Origin: Phaeobacter sp. B1627
Lineage (GTDB): Bacteria; Pseudomonadota; Alphaproteobacteria; Rhodobacterales; Rhodobacteraceae
DNA length: 64,000 bases
Direction of reading: 5' to 3'
Assembly: GCF_006265095.1 (NCBI RefSeq)
Contig: NZ_VCNK01000001.1
Coordinates: forward strand, 124,001 to 188,000
Below, in pieces: positions 36,447 through 46,263 of this stretch. Position numbers and translations under genes: made by a program. Below the pieces are notes generated by a model, which had not been told where the DNA came from, did not search any database, and was given only the letters and a program-made list of their open reading frames with translations. Each line of letters begins with the position of its first letter. Position 1 is the stretch's first letter.

Positions 36447-38108
36447 TCCGGCCACCGCGTCGAGACTGGAGGCGCGGGGCAGCGGCAGGGCATCCACTGG
36501 CTCGTCGACCCCGCGCAATTCGAAGGTTTCAAACCTCACCGCCAGATCCGGCAGCCCGGCGGTGTCGAAAACCTCGCGCGAGACGAGAAGCTCCACGCCC
36601 AGCTCCTTGGTCATGGCTTCGAGACGGCTGGCGGCGTTGACGGCCGATCCGATCAGGGTGCGCGGCGCATTATCGACGGTGCCGATTTCACCCAGCACGA
36701 CCGTGCCCGCATGAAGTCCCATGCCGATGCGGACCGGCTCTTCTCCCTCGGAGGCCAGCACCCGGTTGAAGCGGGCCAGCGCCACGCCGATATTGGCCGC
36801 AGCCGCCAGTGCCGAACGGGCCGAGGACGCCGGGTCGTGGGTTTCAAACAGGGCGAGCATGCCATCGCCCATGTATTTGTCGACGGTGCCGCCGGCGCGG
36901 GTGACCTCGGGCACGATCGCGTCAAAGAACCGGTTGAGCAGAAAGACCACATCATAGGGCAGCAGCCCGGCCGACCGCGCGGTGAACCCCCGGATGTCGA
37001 GAAACAGGATGGCGATGGTCTTTTCCTCGCCCTGGGCAGAGTGGACCCGGCGGCGCCCCTTTGGCGAATAGACGCGCTTCACGGTGAGTGCGGCGGTGGG
37101 GCGGATCTGGCAGGCGAGGCGCACATTGTCGGCGGCATTGACCGCCATCAGGCTGCGGGCCTCGGCAGAGCTGGGGGCGGGCAGATCCTCCAGCCCGGCG
37201 AGCACCGCGACACGGCAGGTGGTGCATCGCCCCTTGCCCCCGCAGAGCGACGGATGCGGGATCGCCTTCATCTGCGACATTTCCAGCAGGGTGAGGCCGC
37301 GGTCCGCGGTGATCTGGGGGCCGTCCACATAGGTGACCCGGACCGAGCGGCTGCGCTGGATCAGGCGGCGCAGGTAGTAGAGGCTGAGGGCAAAGGCCAG
37401 CAATCCCGCGAACACCCAGAGCGAGGTGCGCGACAGGGCGGCCAGATGCGCCATCTCGGTGGCGTCGGGCCAGTTGTAATCTTCCATGATCTGGGCCGCT
37501 AATCCGTCTTCGGCGAAGAGGGACCACATGCGGCGGCCTTCGGTCACGAAACCGGCGAGGGCGAGGCTGGGGATCAGCACCGCAAGCCCGATCATATAGG
37601 GCACCAGCGGCCGCCACCAACGGGCCAGCCGCAGCCACATATGCAGACCGATGCAGCCATGGACCCAGACCACCAGCAGCAGCAGGTATTGCTGCAACGC
37701 CTCCGGTGAGCTCCAGAGCATCAGGATCACGGAGGACATCTCGTCCTCGACGTCAAACACCCGGTCGGCGTAATTCGTGTTCACCACATGCTGGATCAGC
37801 TGCACCGGGATCAGGATGCCGAGCACCATCTGCAGCCATTGGCTGAAGGCCATCCGCAGGGTGCGCCGCATCGCCACCTGCCAGAGCGCCAGACCCCCAT
37901 GTACCACAAACGCGCCATAAAGCACGATTTGACCCGGCGGGTTGGAGGTGACCGCCTTGCGCGCATGCTGGACCGATTCGAGCAGCTCGGGCGATACCAG
38001 CCCGGCGGCGATATTGAGGAAGTGGAAGAGGGCAAAGGTGAACAGCACCAGCCCGGAGGCCAGACGGCTGCGGTGGATCCAGTTGCCCTGCCAGAGTGCC
38101 TGCGCCAC
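36423..38108 (-). CDS. cyaC: CyaC-type redox-sensing adenylate cyclase
   Basis: 561 residues in three parts. Residues 1-250: six membrane helices like the cytochrome b anchor of succinate dehydrogenase, with histidines 29, 70, 107, 150 and 156 as likely haem ligands. Residues 255-345: a [2Fe-2S] ferredoxin domain with Cys289, 295, 298 and 333 (C-x5-C-x2-C-x34-C). Residues 360-530: class III cyclase with metal aspartates in LDIRGFT (D371) and DKYMGDGML (D415), and NAASRLEAM. This layout matches CyaC of Sinorhizobium meliloti, reported to respond to quinone redox state. GTG start follows AGGGAAA. Output would be cAMP. Confidence 0.93.
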   Translation of the reverse strand: MAQALWQGNWIHRSRLASGLVLFTFALFHFLNIAAGLVSPELLESVQHARKAVTSNPPGQIVLYGAFVVHGGLALWQVAMRRTLRMAFSQWLQMVLGILIPVQLIQHVVNTNYADRVFDVEDEMSSVILMLWSSPEALQQYLLLLVVWVHGCIGLHMWLRLARWWRPLVPYMIGLAVLIPSLALAGFVTEGRRMWSLFAEDGLAAQIMEDYNWPDATEMAHLAALSRTSLWVFAGLLAFALSLYYLRRLIQRSRSVRVTYVDGPQITADRGLTLLEMSQMKAIPHPSLCGGKGRCTTCRVAVLAGLEDLPAPSSAEARSLMAVNAADNVRLACQIRPTAALTVKRVYSPKGRRRVHSAQGEEKTIAILFLDIRGFTARSAGLLPYDVVFLLNRFFDAIVPEVTRAGGTVDKYMGDGMLALFETHDPASSARSALAAAANIGVALARFNRVLASEGEEPVRIGMGLHAGTVVLGEIGTVDNAPRTLIGSAVNAASRLEAMTKELGVELLVSREVFDTAGLPDLAVRFETFELRGVDEPVDALPLPRASSLDAVAGPLTDPPD

Positions 38109-38345
38109 GGTGGTGTTTTCCCTGTCCTGTTCCGGTTCGGTTTGGCGTTCGACGCGGCCCGGTCATCCGCTCGGTGACCCGGCGCACCGGGCAGTCCCGT
38201 CGCGCCAGAGTGACGGCTCCGCGCCCTGCCGGTCAAGGGCGGTGGCGCGCAGGGGGGGACGCAGGAGAGGATACAGAGGAGGAAACGGTGCAAACAGCAG
38301 CCATACACCGACCTTCAGCAGGGAAAACCGGCGATGGTGTTTGGA

Positions 38346-38367
38346 AAATGCCCCGCGCGGGGCATTT
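38346..38367. terminator. Palindromic terminator after trxB
   Basis: AAATGCCCCGC-GCGGGGCATTT is a perfect 22-bp palindrome flanked by A/T on both sides, about 125 bp after the trxB stop. Likely ends trxB transcription beyond the repeat array. Confidence 0.75.
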
Positions 38368-38403
38368 CCCATGCAGTTCTTTCAATCCGTTTGGCCGGCG
38401 TGT

Positions 38404-38490
38404 GATCCGACCTGTGACCCGACTTCTGGCCCGACCTGTGGCCCGACTTGTGACTGGGCCTGTGGCCTCACCTGTGCCCCTGATGACCTG
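38404..38490. repeat. 12-13-bp tandem array, about 7 units, after trxB
   Basis: Degenerate units of the type (A/C)CCGACYTGTGG follow one another up to 1 bp from the trxB stop. The array would form the trxB 3' untranslated region, before the palindromic terminator. Confidence 0.88.
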
Positions 38491-38491
38491 A

Positions 38492-39511
<1,020 letters not shown>

Positions 39512-39623
39512 TTAAAGCCCCTCGTTCTTGCGTCCGCTGCAAGCCCGTCTGCCCCCCGGTGCATCACGATTACGCGCCAAGGAGCCGGCACGACACATGA
39601 TTGTTGCGAGTTCATGAAATAAT

Positions 39624-39652
39624 ATTGCGCAATGACGCGTCGCTGCTATAAG
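39624..39652 (+). promoter_or_regulatory. Promoter and palindrome of the Lrp gene
   Basis: TTGCGC (39625-39630) and TATAAG (39647-39652) are 16 bp apart. The -35 lies inside the palindrome ATTGCGCAAT (39624-39633), in an AT-rich context, which fits an autoregulatory Lrp site. Inference from sequence only. Confidence 0.55.
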
Positions 39653-39681
39653 AATTACCAACCTCAAGAGAAAGAACCGAA

Positions 39682-40182
39682 ATGGTCACCACACGCCTAG
39701 ACCCGATTGACCGCATGATTCTGTCGGAACTGCAGGCCGATGGGCGCATGACAAACGTTGAACTGGCCAAGCGGGTCGGTATTTCCGCGCCCCCCTGTCT
39801 GCGCCGCGTTCGCGCGCTGGAGGAGGCGGGGCTGATCCGTGGCTATCATGCGGATGTGAATGACCGCGAGCTGGGGTTTGAGGTGCAGGTCTTTGCCATG
39901 GTCGGGCTGGAAAGCCAGGCGGAGACGGAACTGTCGGCCTTTGAAGAGAAATGCCGCGGCTGGCCGCTGGTTCGCGAATGTCACATGCTGAACGGTGAGG
40001 TGGATTTCATCCTCAAATGCGTGGCGCCCGACCTGTCGACCTTCCAGAGCTTTCTGACCGGCGCCTTGCTGACGACCCCGAATGTGGCCAGCGTCAAGAC
40101 CTCGCTGGTGATCCGGGGTGCAAAGGATGAGCCGGGCGTTCCCTTTGACGTGCTGGAAGAGCGCCTGGCGCGCAACGCCTGA
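39682..40182 (+). CDS. Lrp/AsnC family transcription regulator
   Basis: 166 residues. The N-terminal helix-turn-helix is LDPIDRMILSELQADGRMTNVELAKRVGISAPPCLRRVRALEEAGLIRGY, followed by the RAM (ACT-like) effector domain (VQVFAMVGLESQAETELSAFEEKCRGWPLVRECHMLNGEVDFILKC). ATG follows AAGAGAAAGAACC. Divergent from trxB, so trxB is a possible target along with itself. The effector is probably an amino acid; which one cannot be said. Confidence 0.95.
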   Translation: MVTTRLDPIDRMILSELQADGRMTNVELAKRVGISAPPCLRRVRALEEAGLIRGYHADVNDRELGFEVQVFAMVGLESQAETELSAFEEKCRGWPLVRECHMLNGEVDFILKCVAPDLSTFQSFLTGALLTTPNVASVKTSLVIRGAKDEPGVPFDVLEERLARNA

Positions 40183-40201
40183 GGCTGTGGCTGCGCTGGC
40201 G

Positions 40202-40262
40202 GGGCAGGTCAAGACTGGGCAGGTGAAGACTGGGCAGGTCAAGACTGGGCAGGGCTGGGCGG
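40202..40262. repeat. 15-bp tandem array, 3 units plus partial, after the Lrp gene
   Basis: GGGCAGGTCAAGACT, GGGCAGGTGAAGACT, GGGCAGGTCAAGACT and a partial GGGCAGGGCTGGGC start 20 bp after the stop. Between this gene and the convergent Hint gene. Confidence 0.93.
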
Positions 40263-40338
40263 ACTAGTCGGCTCAGCCCAGGCGGGTCGGCACGGGCCTA
40301 GCAGCCAGCACAGGCACAGCAGGCAGAATGGGCGGCGA

Positions 40339-41106
40339 TTACGCCTGCATCTCGCGGGCGCGATCAAAGGCGAGCGGGCCGAATTTTGAAATCGAGTCCG
40401 CGTGCGGAAACATGTTCAGGAACAACGTCTTGATCGGGTAGCTCACCAGACGGAGCGCATCCGGTCCCGGATGATAGGTCTCCAGATCGAGCCCGCCCAC
40501 ACGGATCACCGCATGGCGCGCCAGACACAGGTGGTACATGTCCACCGGCGCCGGCGGCGCGGTTTCCACGATATTCATACCATCGAGAAATTCCTGCACC
40601 GGCGTCAGCAGGCCGCAGTTGCCCTCGGCGTGGCGCAGATGCGCGGGCGTGCGCAGCAGCCGGGCAGAGGGGCCGGTCACCACACAGGACCGAGGCCGGT
40701 CCATGCCGAGACTGTCGGCCATGAAGCTGGTCAGCGACAGGCGCGACCCTGTGGCGGCCTTGCGCCCGGGAATCACCGTCGTCATGCCTTTCCACAGCAG
40801 CGTCTCGAAGGAGCCGCCTATGGTCAGCAGCCGGTCGCCGGGGTGCAGGTCCTCGATCGCCACCGGGCCGTAGTCCGTCTCCACCAGAGAGCCGCGCGTG
40901 AAGGCGGTATAGGCCTGTTCGAACAGCGGCAGCGCCGGGGCAATATGGCGGGTTTCGGCCAGGCTGCCGTTGGGAAGCAGGCTGCAGACCTCATACCGGC
41001 GCAGCTGTGGTTTCGGTGTGCCACGCGCCGAGGGCTGCTCCCGCAGAAGCGGCGTGGTGTCGGCGATATTTGCGGCAGCGCGCTGCAACGATTGAGGTAG
41101 TGTCAT
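40339..41106 (-). CDS. Hint (Hedgehog/intein-type) domain protein
   Basis: 255 residues with a Hint_2 domain: TAFTRGSLVETDYGPVAIEDLHPGDRLLTIGGSFETLLWKGMTTV is the N-terminal splicing-type block, and MYHLCLARHAVIRVGGLDLETYHPG the later one. The usual first Cys/Ser nucleophile position is occupied by Thr (AFTRGSLV), which matches this family. Such proteins are numerous in Rhodobacterales, often secreted or attached to RTX-like proteins, but this one has no signal peptide or repeats. Self-processing has not been shown. Conserved stand-alone form; role unknown. Confidence 0.87.
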   Translation of the reverse strand: MTLPQSLQRAAANIADTTPLLREQPSARGTPKPQLRRYEVCSLLPNGSLAETRHIAPALPLFEQAYTAFTRGSLVETDYGPVAIEDLHPGDRLLTIGGSFETLLWKGMTTVIPGRKAATGSRLSLTSFMADSLGMDRPRSCVVTGPSARLLRTPAHLRHAEGNCGLLTPVQEFLDGMNIVETAPPAPVDMYHLCLARHAVIRVGGLDLETYHPGPDALRLVSYPIKTLFLNMFPHADSISKFGPLAFDRAREMQA

Positions 41107-41688
41107 CGTCCCTTGCCCTTTTTGGCTATGCCCAGACCCCGGCCCCCACCGGGTGATCTGCGCGTGCTGTCCTGTCCCGGCTGCCGATGAGACGGCGGCC
41201 CCGCCGGTCGTCCTGTCGCGAAGCCGCTGCCGCGTTTCGCGCGCTGCGGGGTGCAGGAAATGTCACGCAACGTGACCGTGACGGCATATCGAGGCTCCTG
41301 AGTGCCGTTTGAGTGCCGGATGAGTACCGGATCGGCGGATTAATTTTTCATACATTCATTTTTCGCGGAGCATTGAGGTCTGAATATGACAAACGGGTGG
41401 AAACACCGCGGGAAAGCGTGAAAAAAGATGCTAAAATGCGACGCGCTCTGCAGCCGCTTGAAAAGGCGTTGAAAACAGGGCTGTTGAGGGGCTGGTTTGG
41501 GTCACGGCCGCGCGTCGGCGCGGCGGGGTCTCGCGCGGAATATGGCAGAAAACTGCGCCACTGCCATAAAGCGGGCGACTAGCCTTTTGAACCTGTGCCA
41601 CCTGTACCACCTGTGCCGTCTGGGTCACCCCTGCCTTGCGCAGGACCTGTGTCGTCAGCCTGCTGAGACCTGCGGCAGGCGGGGCGAC
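41107..41688. other. 580-bp region between the Hint gene and pgeF
   Basis: Contains a GTCACG-caa-CGTGAC palindrome (41262-41276), a 12-bp degenerate repeat TGAGTGCCGTTT/GAGTGCCGGAT (about 41300-41334), an AT-rich stretch (41339-41440) and CCTGTGCCA repeats (41592-41618). A short basic frame (41418-41582, starting GTG after GGGAAAGC, MKKDAKMRRALQPLEK...) is possible but not supported by any recognised family. Confidence 0.5.
41592..41618. repeat. 9-bp tandem repeat, 3 copies
   Basis: CCTGTGCCA, CCTGTACCA and CCTGTGCCG head to tail, about 70 bp downstream of the pgeF stop (minus strand). Confidence 0.85.
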
Positions 41689-42456
41689 TCAGAGCCGGAT
41701 GCAGGAGATCAGACGCCCGTAGTCGGCCTCTCTGGCGTGGGTGGTTCGGCGATAGGAATAGAACAGGTCCGGGGTGCTGTAGGTGCAGTGCCGGGTCCAT
41801 TCGCTCTGGCTGATGCCGGCCGCGCGCAGACGGCTGAGACCGAGGGCCGGCAGGTCGAACATCATCCGGTCGCCTTCGCCCTGCGCAAAGAACCGCGCGT
41901 TCACGGTATCCTGCATCATGAAGTCGTCAAAGAAGTCCGGGCCGACCTCATAAGCGCGCTGTGAGATACTGGGGCCGATCACGGCGCGCATCCCCTCGCG
42001 GGTGGCGCCGAGAGAGAGCATCGCCTCGATGGTGGCTTCGAGCACCCCGTCGAGCGTCCCGCGCCAGCCGGCATGGGCCGCGCCGATGACCCCGGCGGCG
42101 GGGTCGGCAAACAGCACCGGCTGGCAGTCGGCGGTCAGCACCGAGAGCACCAGCCCCGGTGTGGACGTCACCAGCGCATCGGCCTGTGGGCGCGGGGCGG
42201 CGGGGTCTGAGGGCGCGGTTTCCACCACATGAACCGTGGCGGAATGCACCTGATGGATGCCGATCAGGGCCTCTGGCGCGGCGTCCATGGCGGCGGCCAC
42301 CCGCGTGCGGTTCAGCAAAACCGCCTCGCGCTGGTCAGAGGAGCCGACGCCGCAATTCAGGCCGTGAAAGATGCCGGAGGAGGCGCCGCCCTTGCGGGTG
42401 AAGAACCCGTGTTTCACCGGGTTCAGGAGGTCGGAGGTGACAATTTCAAGCGTCAT
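41689..42456 (-). CDS. pgeF: Peptidoglycan editing factor / YfiH-LACC1 family
   Basis: 255 residues of the multicopper-like YfiH family, known as peptidoglycan editing factor and related to purine nucleoside phosphorylase LACC1. Conserved KHGFFTRKGGASSGIFHGLNCG, the metal-site IHQVHSATVH, VLTADCQPVLFADP and IGAAHAGWRGTLDGV. ATG overlaps the stop of the methyltransferase gene (ATGA). Last gene of lgt-methyltransferase-pgeF; lgt and pgeF both serve envelope maintenance. Confidence 0.95.
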   Translation of the reverse strand: MTLEIVTSDLLNPVKHGFFTRKGGASSGIFHGLNCGVGSSDQREAVLLNRTRVAAAMDAAPEALIGIHQVHSATVHVVETAPSDPAAPRPQADALVTSTPGLVLSVLTADCQPVLFADPAAGVIGAAHAGWRGTLDGVLEATIEAMLSLGATREGMRAVIGPSISQRAYEVGPDFFDDFMMQDTVNARFFAQGEGDRMMFDLPALGLSRLRAAGISQSEWTRHCTYSTPDLFYSYRRTTHAREADYGRLISCIRL

Positions 42457-43526
42457 GGTTCCAGTCCTGCAGGGGGCGCGCTCTGGGCGGGATAGAGGCC
42501 GAGCACTTTGAACAGGTTTCCCATTTCCTCGGGGTGCGTCAACCGCCGATGTGCGGCGATCAGCGCGGCAAGCGGATCTCCGTCGAGAGGAGCCGCCAGG
42601 GTCCGGGCGCGTTCGGTGATGCCGAGCCGTTCCAGCACGACCCCCTGCGGGCTGAGCCGGGTATGGGCGCAGCCTGCGGCGCGCGCCGCCAGGGCGAGGG
42701 CCTCGAAGTCCACATGTGCGGTCAGATCGGCCTGTCCGGGATCTTGCAGCGGATCGGCGGGGGCCTGGGCGCGCAGGGCCTGCAGCGTGTCGCCAAGGGA
42801 GCGCCAGTCGCCATAATCCACCAGCAGCGCCGTGCCGCCATGGTCGGCAATGCGCTGGGCGATCGCCTCGGTCACGACGCAGGCAACCTCGCAGGTCTCG
42901 ACCAGATCGCCTTCGCGCGTGTCCTGCAGCCGGTGGGCCAATGCGGGTTGCTGCACCTCGGCGCCGAGGCCGAACATCAGGGTGTTGCCCGCGTCATCCC
43001 ACCCGACACGGCGCTCGCGCCAGCCTTCGCCCGCGCGCTGGAACTGGCGGATCGGCAGGGCGTCGAAGAATTCGTTGGCCACCAGATAGAGCGGCTGTTG
43101 CGGCAGGTCCTCGACCGAGGGCAGCCAGCGGGGGGCATGGGCGGAGAGGGCCTCTGCCTGCCGGGCGCGCAGGCGGGGAGAGGCCTCGATCAGCACCAGA
43201 TCCATTGCTGTGTGAAACCCCGGCACAGAGGCGGTGGCACGCAGCAGGTCGCTCATCAGCGTGCCGCGCCCGGGACCGAGTTCGGCCAGCGTGAAGGGGG
43301 CCGGGCTGCCCTGATCCAGCCAGGCCTGCACCAGCGCAAGGCCGAGCAGCTCGCCAAACATCTGGCTGATTTCCGGCGCGGTGATGAAATCGCCCTCGGT
43401 GCCGATGGGGGTGCCGGTGGTATAGTAGCCGAACTCCGGGTGCAGCAGGCAGTCGGACATGTAGTCCGCGATGCTGATCGGCCCGTCCAGCAGGATCCGG
43501 CGTTTGAGGGAGGCCTTGAGGGTCAT
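42453..43526 (-). CDS. SAM-dependent methyltransferase, MidA/NDUFAF7 family
   Basis: 357 residues of COG1565, related to NDUFAF7, the arginine methyltransferase that helps assemble mitochondrial complex I. Markers: [55 protein letters not shown], the SAM site [16 protein letters not shown], and [17 protein letters not shown]. Start ATG 43526 overlaps the lgt stop by 4 bp (ATGA). A complex I role here is inferred from the family only. The reading frame stays open far upstream over lgt, but that part is antisense-type noise. Confidence 0.93.
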   Translation of the reverse strand: MTLKASLKRRILLDGPISIADYMSDCLLHPEFGYYTTGTPIGTEGDFITAPEISQMFGELLGLALVQAWLDQGSPAPFTLAELGPGRGTLMSDLLRATASVPGFHTAMDLVLIEASPRLRARQAEALSAHAPRWLPSVEDLPQQPLYLVANEFFDALPIRQFQRAGEGWRERRVGWDDAGNTLMFGLGAEVQQPALAHRLQDTREGDLVETCEVACVVTEAIAQRIADHGGTALLVDYGDWRSLGDTLQALRAQAPADPLQDPGQADLTAHVDFEALALAARAAGCAHTRLSPQGVVLERLGITERARTLAAPLDGDPLAALIAAHRRLTHPEEMGNLFKVLGLYPAQSAPPAGLEP

Positions 43527-44431
43527 GGGGCCACCTGTGCAGGCAGGCTGCGGCGGGCGCGCAGGGCGAACCACAGGCCGAGGGCGATCATCGGCACCGA
43601 CAGGGCCTGCCCCTGCGTGAGGCCATAGCCGCCAATCTGCCAGGCCAGCCCCAATGGATTGCCGTCCGTGATGAACTGCGCATCGGGCTGGCGGAAGAAC
43701 TCCACCGTGAAGCGCGCGATGCCATAGCCCGCGAGGAAGGTGCCGAGGATGCGGCCGGGGGCCTGAAAGGCCGCACGGCGATAGACCATCCACAGGATCA
43801 GCGCACCGAGCAGCAGCCCCTCCAGCGCCGCCTCGTAGAGCTGGCTTGGGTGGCGGGCGCAGATCTCGCCCAGAGCCTGACCGCAGGATTGCGCGGTCGC
43901 GCCCGGAAAGGCAACGCCCCAGGGCAGGTCCGTGGCCCGGCCCCAGAGTTCGGCATTGACGAAATTGGCCAGCCGCCCGAGCAGCAATCCCGGAGCGACC
44001 GCATGGGCCACCAGATCGGCCATCGCCAGCCGGTCGATCCCCTGCGCACGGGCATAGGCCCAGGCGGCGACGATCACGCCGAGCAAGCCGCCGTGAAAGG
44101 CCATGCCGCCTTCCCAGACGCGCAGGATCTGCGCCGGATTCTCGAGATAGACCGCCGGTTGGTAGAACAGCACATAGCCCAGCCGCCCGCCAAGGATCAC
44201 GCCGAGGATGATCCAGGTCAGCAGATCCTCGACCTGACGCGGCGCCATCGGGGGCGTCGCAGCGGGCCAGAGCGCCGGTGATTTCACCGCCCGCGTCGCC
44301 AGGGCCCAGGCGATCAGGATGCCGACGATATAGGCCAGCGCATACCAGCGCAGCGCAAATTCCGTCCCGAAGAGGGATATCGAGAAAATCTCGGGCGATA
44401 GGTTCGGGAAGGGGATCATCTGCGCCTGCAT
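43523..44431 (-). CDS. lgt: Prolipoprotein diacylglyceryl transferase
   Basis: Inner-membrane enzyme (302 residues, seven helices) that adds diacylglyceryl to the lipobox cysteine of lipoproteins. The Lgt signature is seen in [38 protein letters not shown] (the R-N-NxE motif) and [12 protein letters not shown]. Start [21 protein letters not shown] is a possible alternative. It heads an operon of three genes joined by 4-bp overlaps. Its substrates in this window include the M48 lipoprotein and the tiny lipoprotein at 56.9 kb. Confidence 0.96.
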   Translation of the reverse strand: MQAQMIPFPNLSPEIFSISLFGTEFALRWYALAYIVGILIAWALATRAVKSPALWPAATPPMAPRQVEDLLTWIILGVILGGRLGYVLFYQPAVYLENPAQILRVWEGGMAFHGGLLGVIVAAWAYARAQGIDRLAMADLVAHAVAPGLLLGRLANFVNAELWGRATDLPWGVAFPGATAQSCGQALGEICARHPSQLYEAALEGLLLGALILWMVYRRAAFQAPGRILGTFLAGYGIARFTVEFFRQPDAQFITDGNPLGLAWQIGGYGLTQGQALSVPMIALGLWFALRARRSLPAQVAP

Positions 44432-44527
44432 GGGGGTCTCTGTGCCTGTTTTGGGCAAGTCCTGTCAACGGCTTGCCGTTTGCGTCCTCTGCCCCCATAT
44501 AAGGGATGAGCCTCACAGAGGTAAGAC

Positions 44528-44791
44528 ATGCAACGGGAGATGGCCATGCAGACCCGCAACAAGATTATGGACGATATTTCGCAGCTCATGACGAACGCGA
44601 TGGGCGTGGCGCAGGGGGCGAAAGACGAAGCCGAGACCGCGATGAAAGGGGTCATCGACCGCTGGCTGGCGGACCGCGATTTCGTCACGCGCGAGGAATT
44701 CGACGCGGTGCGGGCCATGGCCCAGAAGGCGCGCGAAGAAAACGAGGTGCTGAAGACACGCCTCGATGCCCTTGAGGCCGCGCAGAAGTAA
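44528..44791 (+). CDS. ubiK: UbiK (YqiC/BMFP) accessory factor
   Basis: 87 residues of the DUF526/BMFP family; UbiK helps ubiquinone synthesis by joining UbiJ on membranes. The two helices are amphipathic, and the coiled-coil end DFVTREEFDAVRAMAQKAREENEVLKTRLDALEA is the family hallmark. ATG 44528 follows AGAGG at 6 bp; ATG 44546 with GGGAG is an equally good alternative. Divergent from lgt with 96 bp between. Confidence 0.9.
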   Translation: MQREMAMQTRNKIMDDISQLMTNAMGVAQGAKDEAETAMKGVIDRWLADRDFVTREEFDAVRAMAQKAREENEVLKTRLDALEAAQK

Positions 44792-45714
44792 TCAGAAGGA
44801 AGCTGACGGCCCCCTCAGTCTCCGTCCGGATCCCGAGGCGGACAGCGGGGGTTGAGGGGACTGGCCGATGGGGGTGGCCCCATTGGGACTGGCCCGGCTC
44901 GGTTGGGGCTGCCGCGTTCAGGTGTTGCCGAGTTGGAGGGCTGGTTTAGCGACCAGCCTCGTTTAGCGTCTAGTGTCGTTTCGTGGCCGGTCTCGTTTCG
45001 TCGTCTGTCGGATGTCTGTGAGGCCGGATGTCTGTGGGGCGCGGGGTGGTCCGCCTGAGCGCGCGCCCCGGGCCAGCTCCGTCAGGCGTGCCACCATCCC
45101 GTGATCGTTCCTCGCCAGATGATGGCCGCCCGCAAACCCATGCTGCGCGACAGCCGCAGCCGAGACCTCGGGGCAGGCGCTGACGGTCTCTCTTTCTCAC
45201 CGCAGAGACAGGCAAAGAGGCAGGCAATCTGTCCGGCCGTCAGCATGCGCGCGTGCGGCTGCTGGGCGACGGGATGCGTGGCAAAGCCGTGGCTGATGCT
45301 GCACCGAAATCAGCTGAGTCGCCAGCGGGTGAAGAGCGCCCGGACCATGTCCCGGACCATGTCGCGACGGCTGCGCTCAGGGCGGAAATCAGCGGCAGAT
45401 TCTCCCGCGCAGAAGCGGGGTCAGCGGCTGGCAAAAGGGCTGGCTGGGGACAGGGGCAGACCATAGTCTGACGTCTTTTGGTAACGCCCTCATGTCAGCC
45501 CATCGCCAGCTCATCGAAATATCGACATTTTGCATAGAATTTCAAGTCATCCACAACTTATTGCAGTTGTCCCCAAATAAAGGGTTGCCTCCGGCGCCAG
45601 ACCTAAGCACCATATTTAGTATAGGAGCGGGGATCTCCCCCGGTTCTTAGATCCTATAGCTAGCAATAGGGGCCATCTGCGGGTCCCAAAGCTAGAGACC
45701 AGAGAGGTGGCATC
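44792..45714. other. 920-bp gene-free region
   Basis: The longest gene-free stretch. Loose short repeats fill 44860-45060 (TTTAGCGACCAGCCTCG-like, GGATGTCTGTGAGGCC-like) and CGGACCATGTCC repeats at about 45340-45363. The last 220 bp are AT-rich and hold a dyad ACAACT-N6-AGTTGT (45553-45570) and probable promoters for ybjN. No coding frame has a ribosome-binding site or recognisable product. Confidence 0.55.
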
Positions 45715-46215
45715 ATGGCACTTTCCGAGCATCACCTGCAGGACGACATTCACCCCATCGACATTGTCGAGAACCTGGCATCGTTTCATGACTGGGATTT
45801 CGACCGTATCGCGGACGACCAGATCGCGATGGCCGTCGAGGGGCAGTGGCGGACCTACTCCCTGACCCTTGCGTGGTCAGACTATGACGAGACCCTGCGT
45901 ATGGTCTGCAGCTTCGAGATGGAGCCGCCAGAGGCCAAGGTGCAAAAACTCTATGAGCTGGTCAACCTGATGAACGATCAGTGCTGGGCCGGGGCGTTCA
46001 GCTATTGGGCCGAGCACAAGCTGATGTTGTTCAAATACGGCCTGGTGCTGTCGGGCGGCCAGATGGCCAGCCCGGAACAGGTGGATGCGATGGTGCAGGC
46101 CGCCGTCAGCAGCTGCGAACGCTACTACCCGGCGATCCAGCTGATGGTCTGGGGCGAGCGTTCCGCAGCGGAGGCCATGCAGGTCGCCATTGCAGAGGCC
46201 TATGGCCGCGCGTAA
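45715..46215 (+). CDS. YbjN domain-containing protein
   Basis: 166 residues of the YbjN family, a fold related to type III secretion chaperones. MALSEHHLQDDIHPIDIVENLASFHDWDFDRIADDQIAMAVEGQWRTYSLTLAW and LYELVNLMNDQCWAGAFSYWAEHKLMLFKYGLVL are typical. GAGAGGTGG precedes the ATG. First gene of a unit with proC 48 bp on. Role unclear; Escherichia coli YbjN affects stress and motility, which may not transfer. Confidence 0.92.
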   Translation: MALSEHHLQDDIHPIDIVENLASFHDWDFDRIADDQIAMAVEGQWRTYSLTLAWSDYDETLRMVCSFEMEPPEAKVQKLYELVNLMNDQCWAGAFSYWAEHKLMLFKYGLVLSGGQMASPEQVDAMVQAAVSSCERYYPAIQLMVWGERSAAEAMQVAIAEAYGRA

Positions 46216-46263
46216 GTCTGGGCCCCATCAGGACGGCACAGACCGCAACAGATGGGGGAAATC

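Larger units (their letters stand above)
38109..38491. other. 383-bp region between cyaC and trxB
   Basis: No gene supported. It holds the cyaC promoter region, a perfect palindromic hairpin (38346-38367) and a 12-13-bp tandem array (38404-38490), listed separately. Confidence 0.6.

Noticed and set aside
41313-41582. An 89-codon frame between the Hint gene and pgeF
   Set aside because: No family, AT-rich beginning and weak initiation; mentioned only as a possible short basic frame in the region entry.
42453-44516. A 687-codon frame covering the methyltransferase and running opposite-phase through lgt
   Set aside because: Only the last 357 codons match a family; the upstream part overlaps lgt, whose motifs are complete, so the real start is at 43526.
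45540-45580. A replication origin because of TCATCCACA resembling a DnaA box
   Set aside because: Only one near-match is present, without a cluster of boxes or neighbouring dnaA, hemE or parAB genes.
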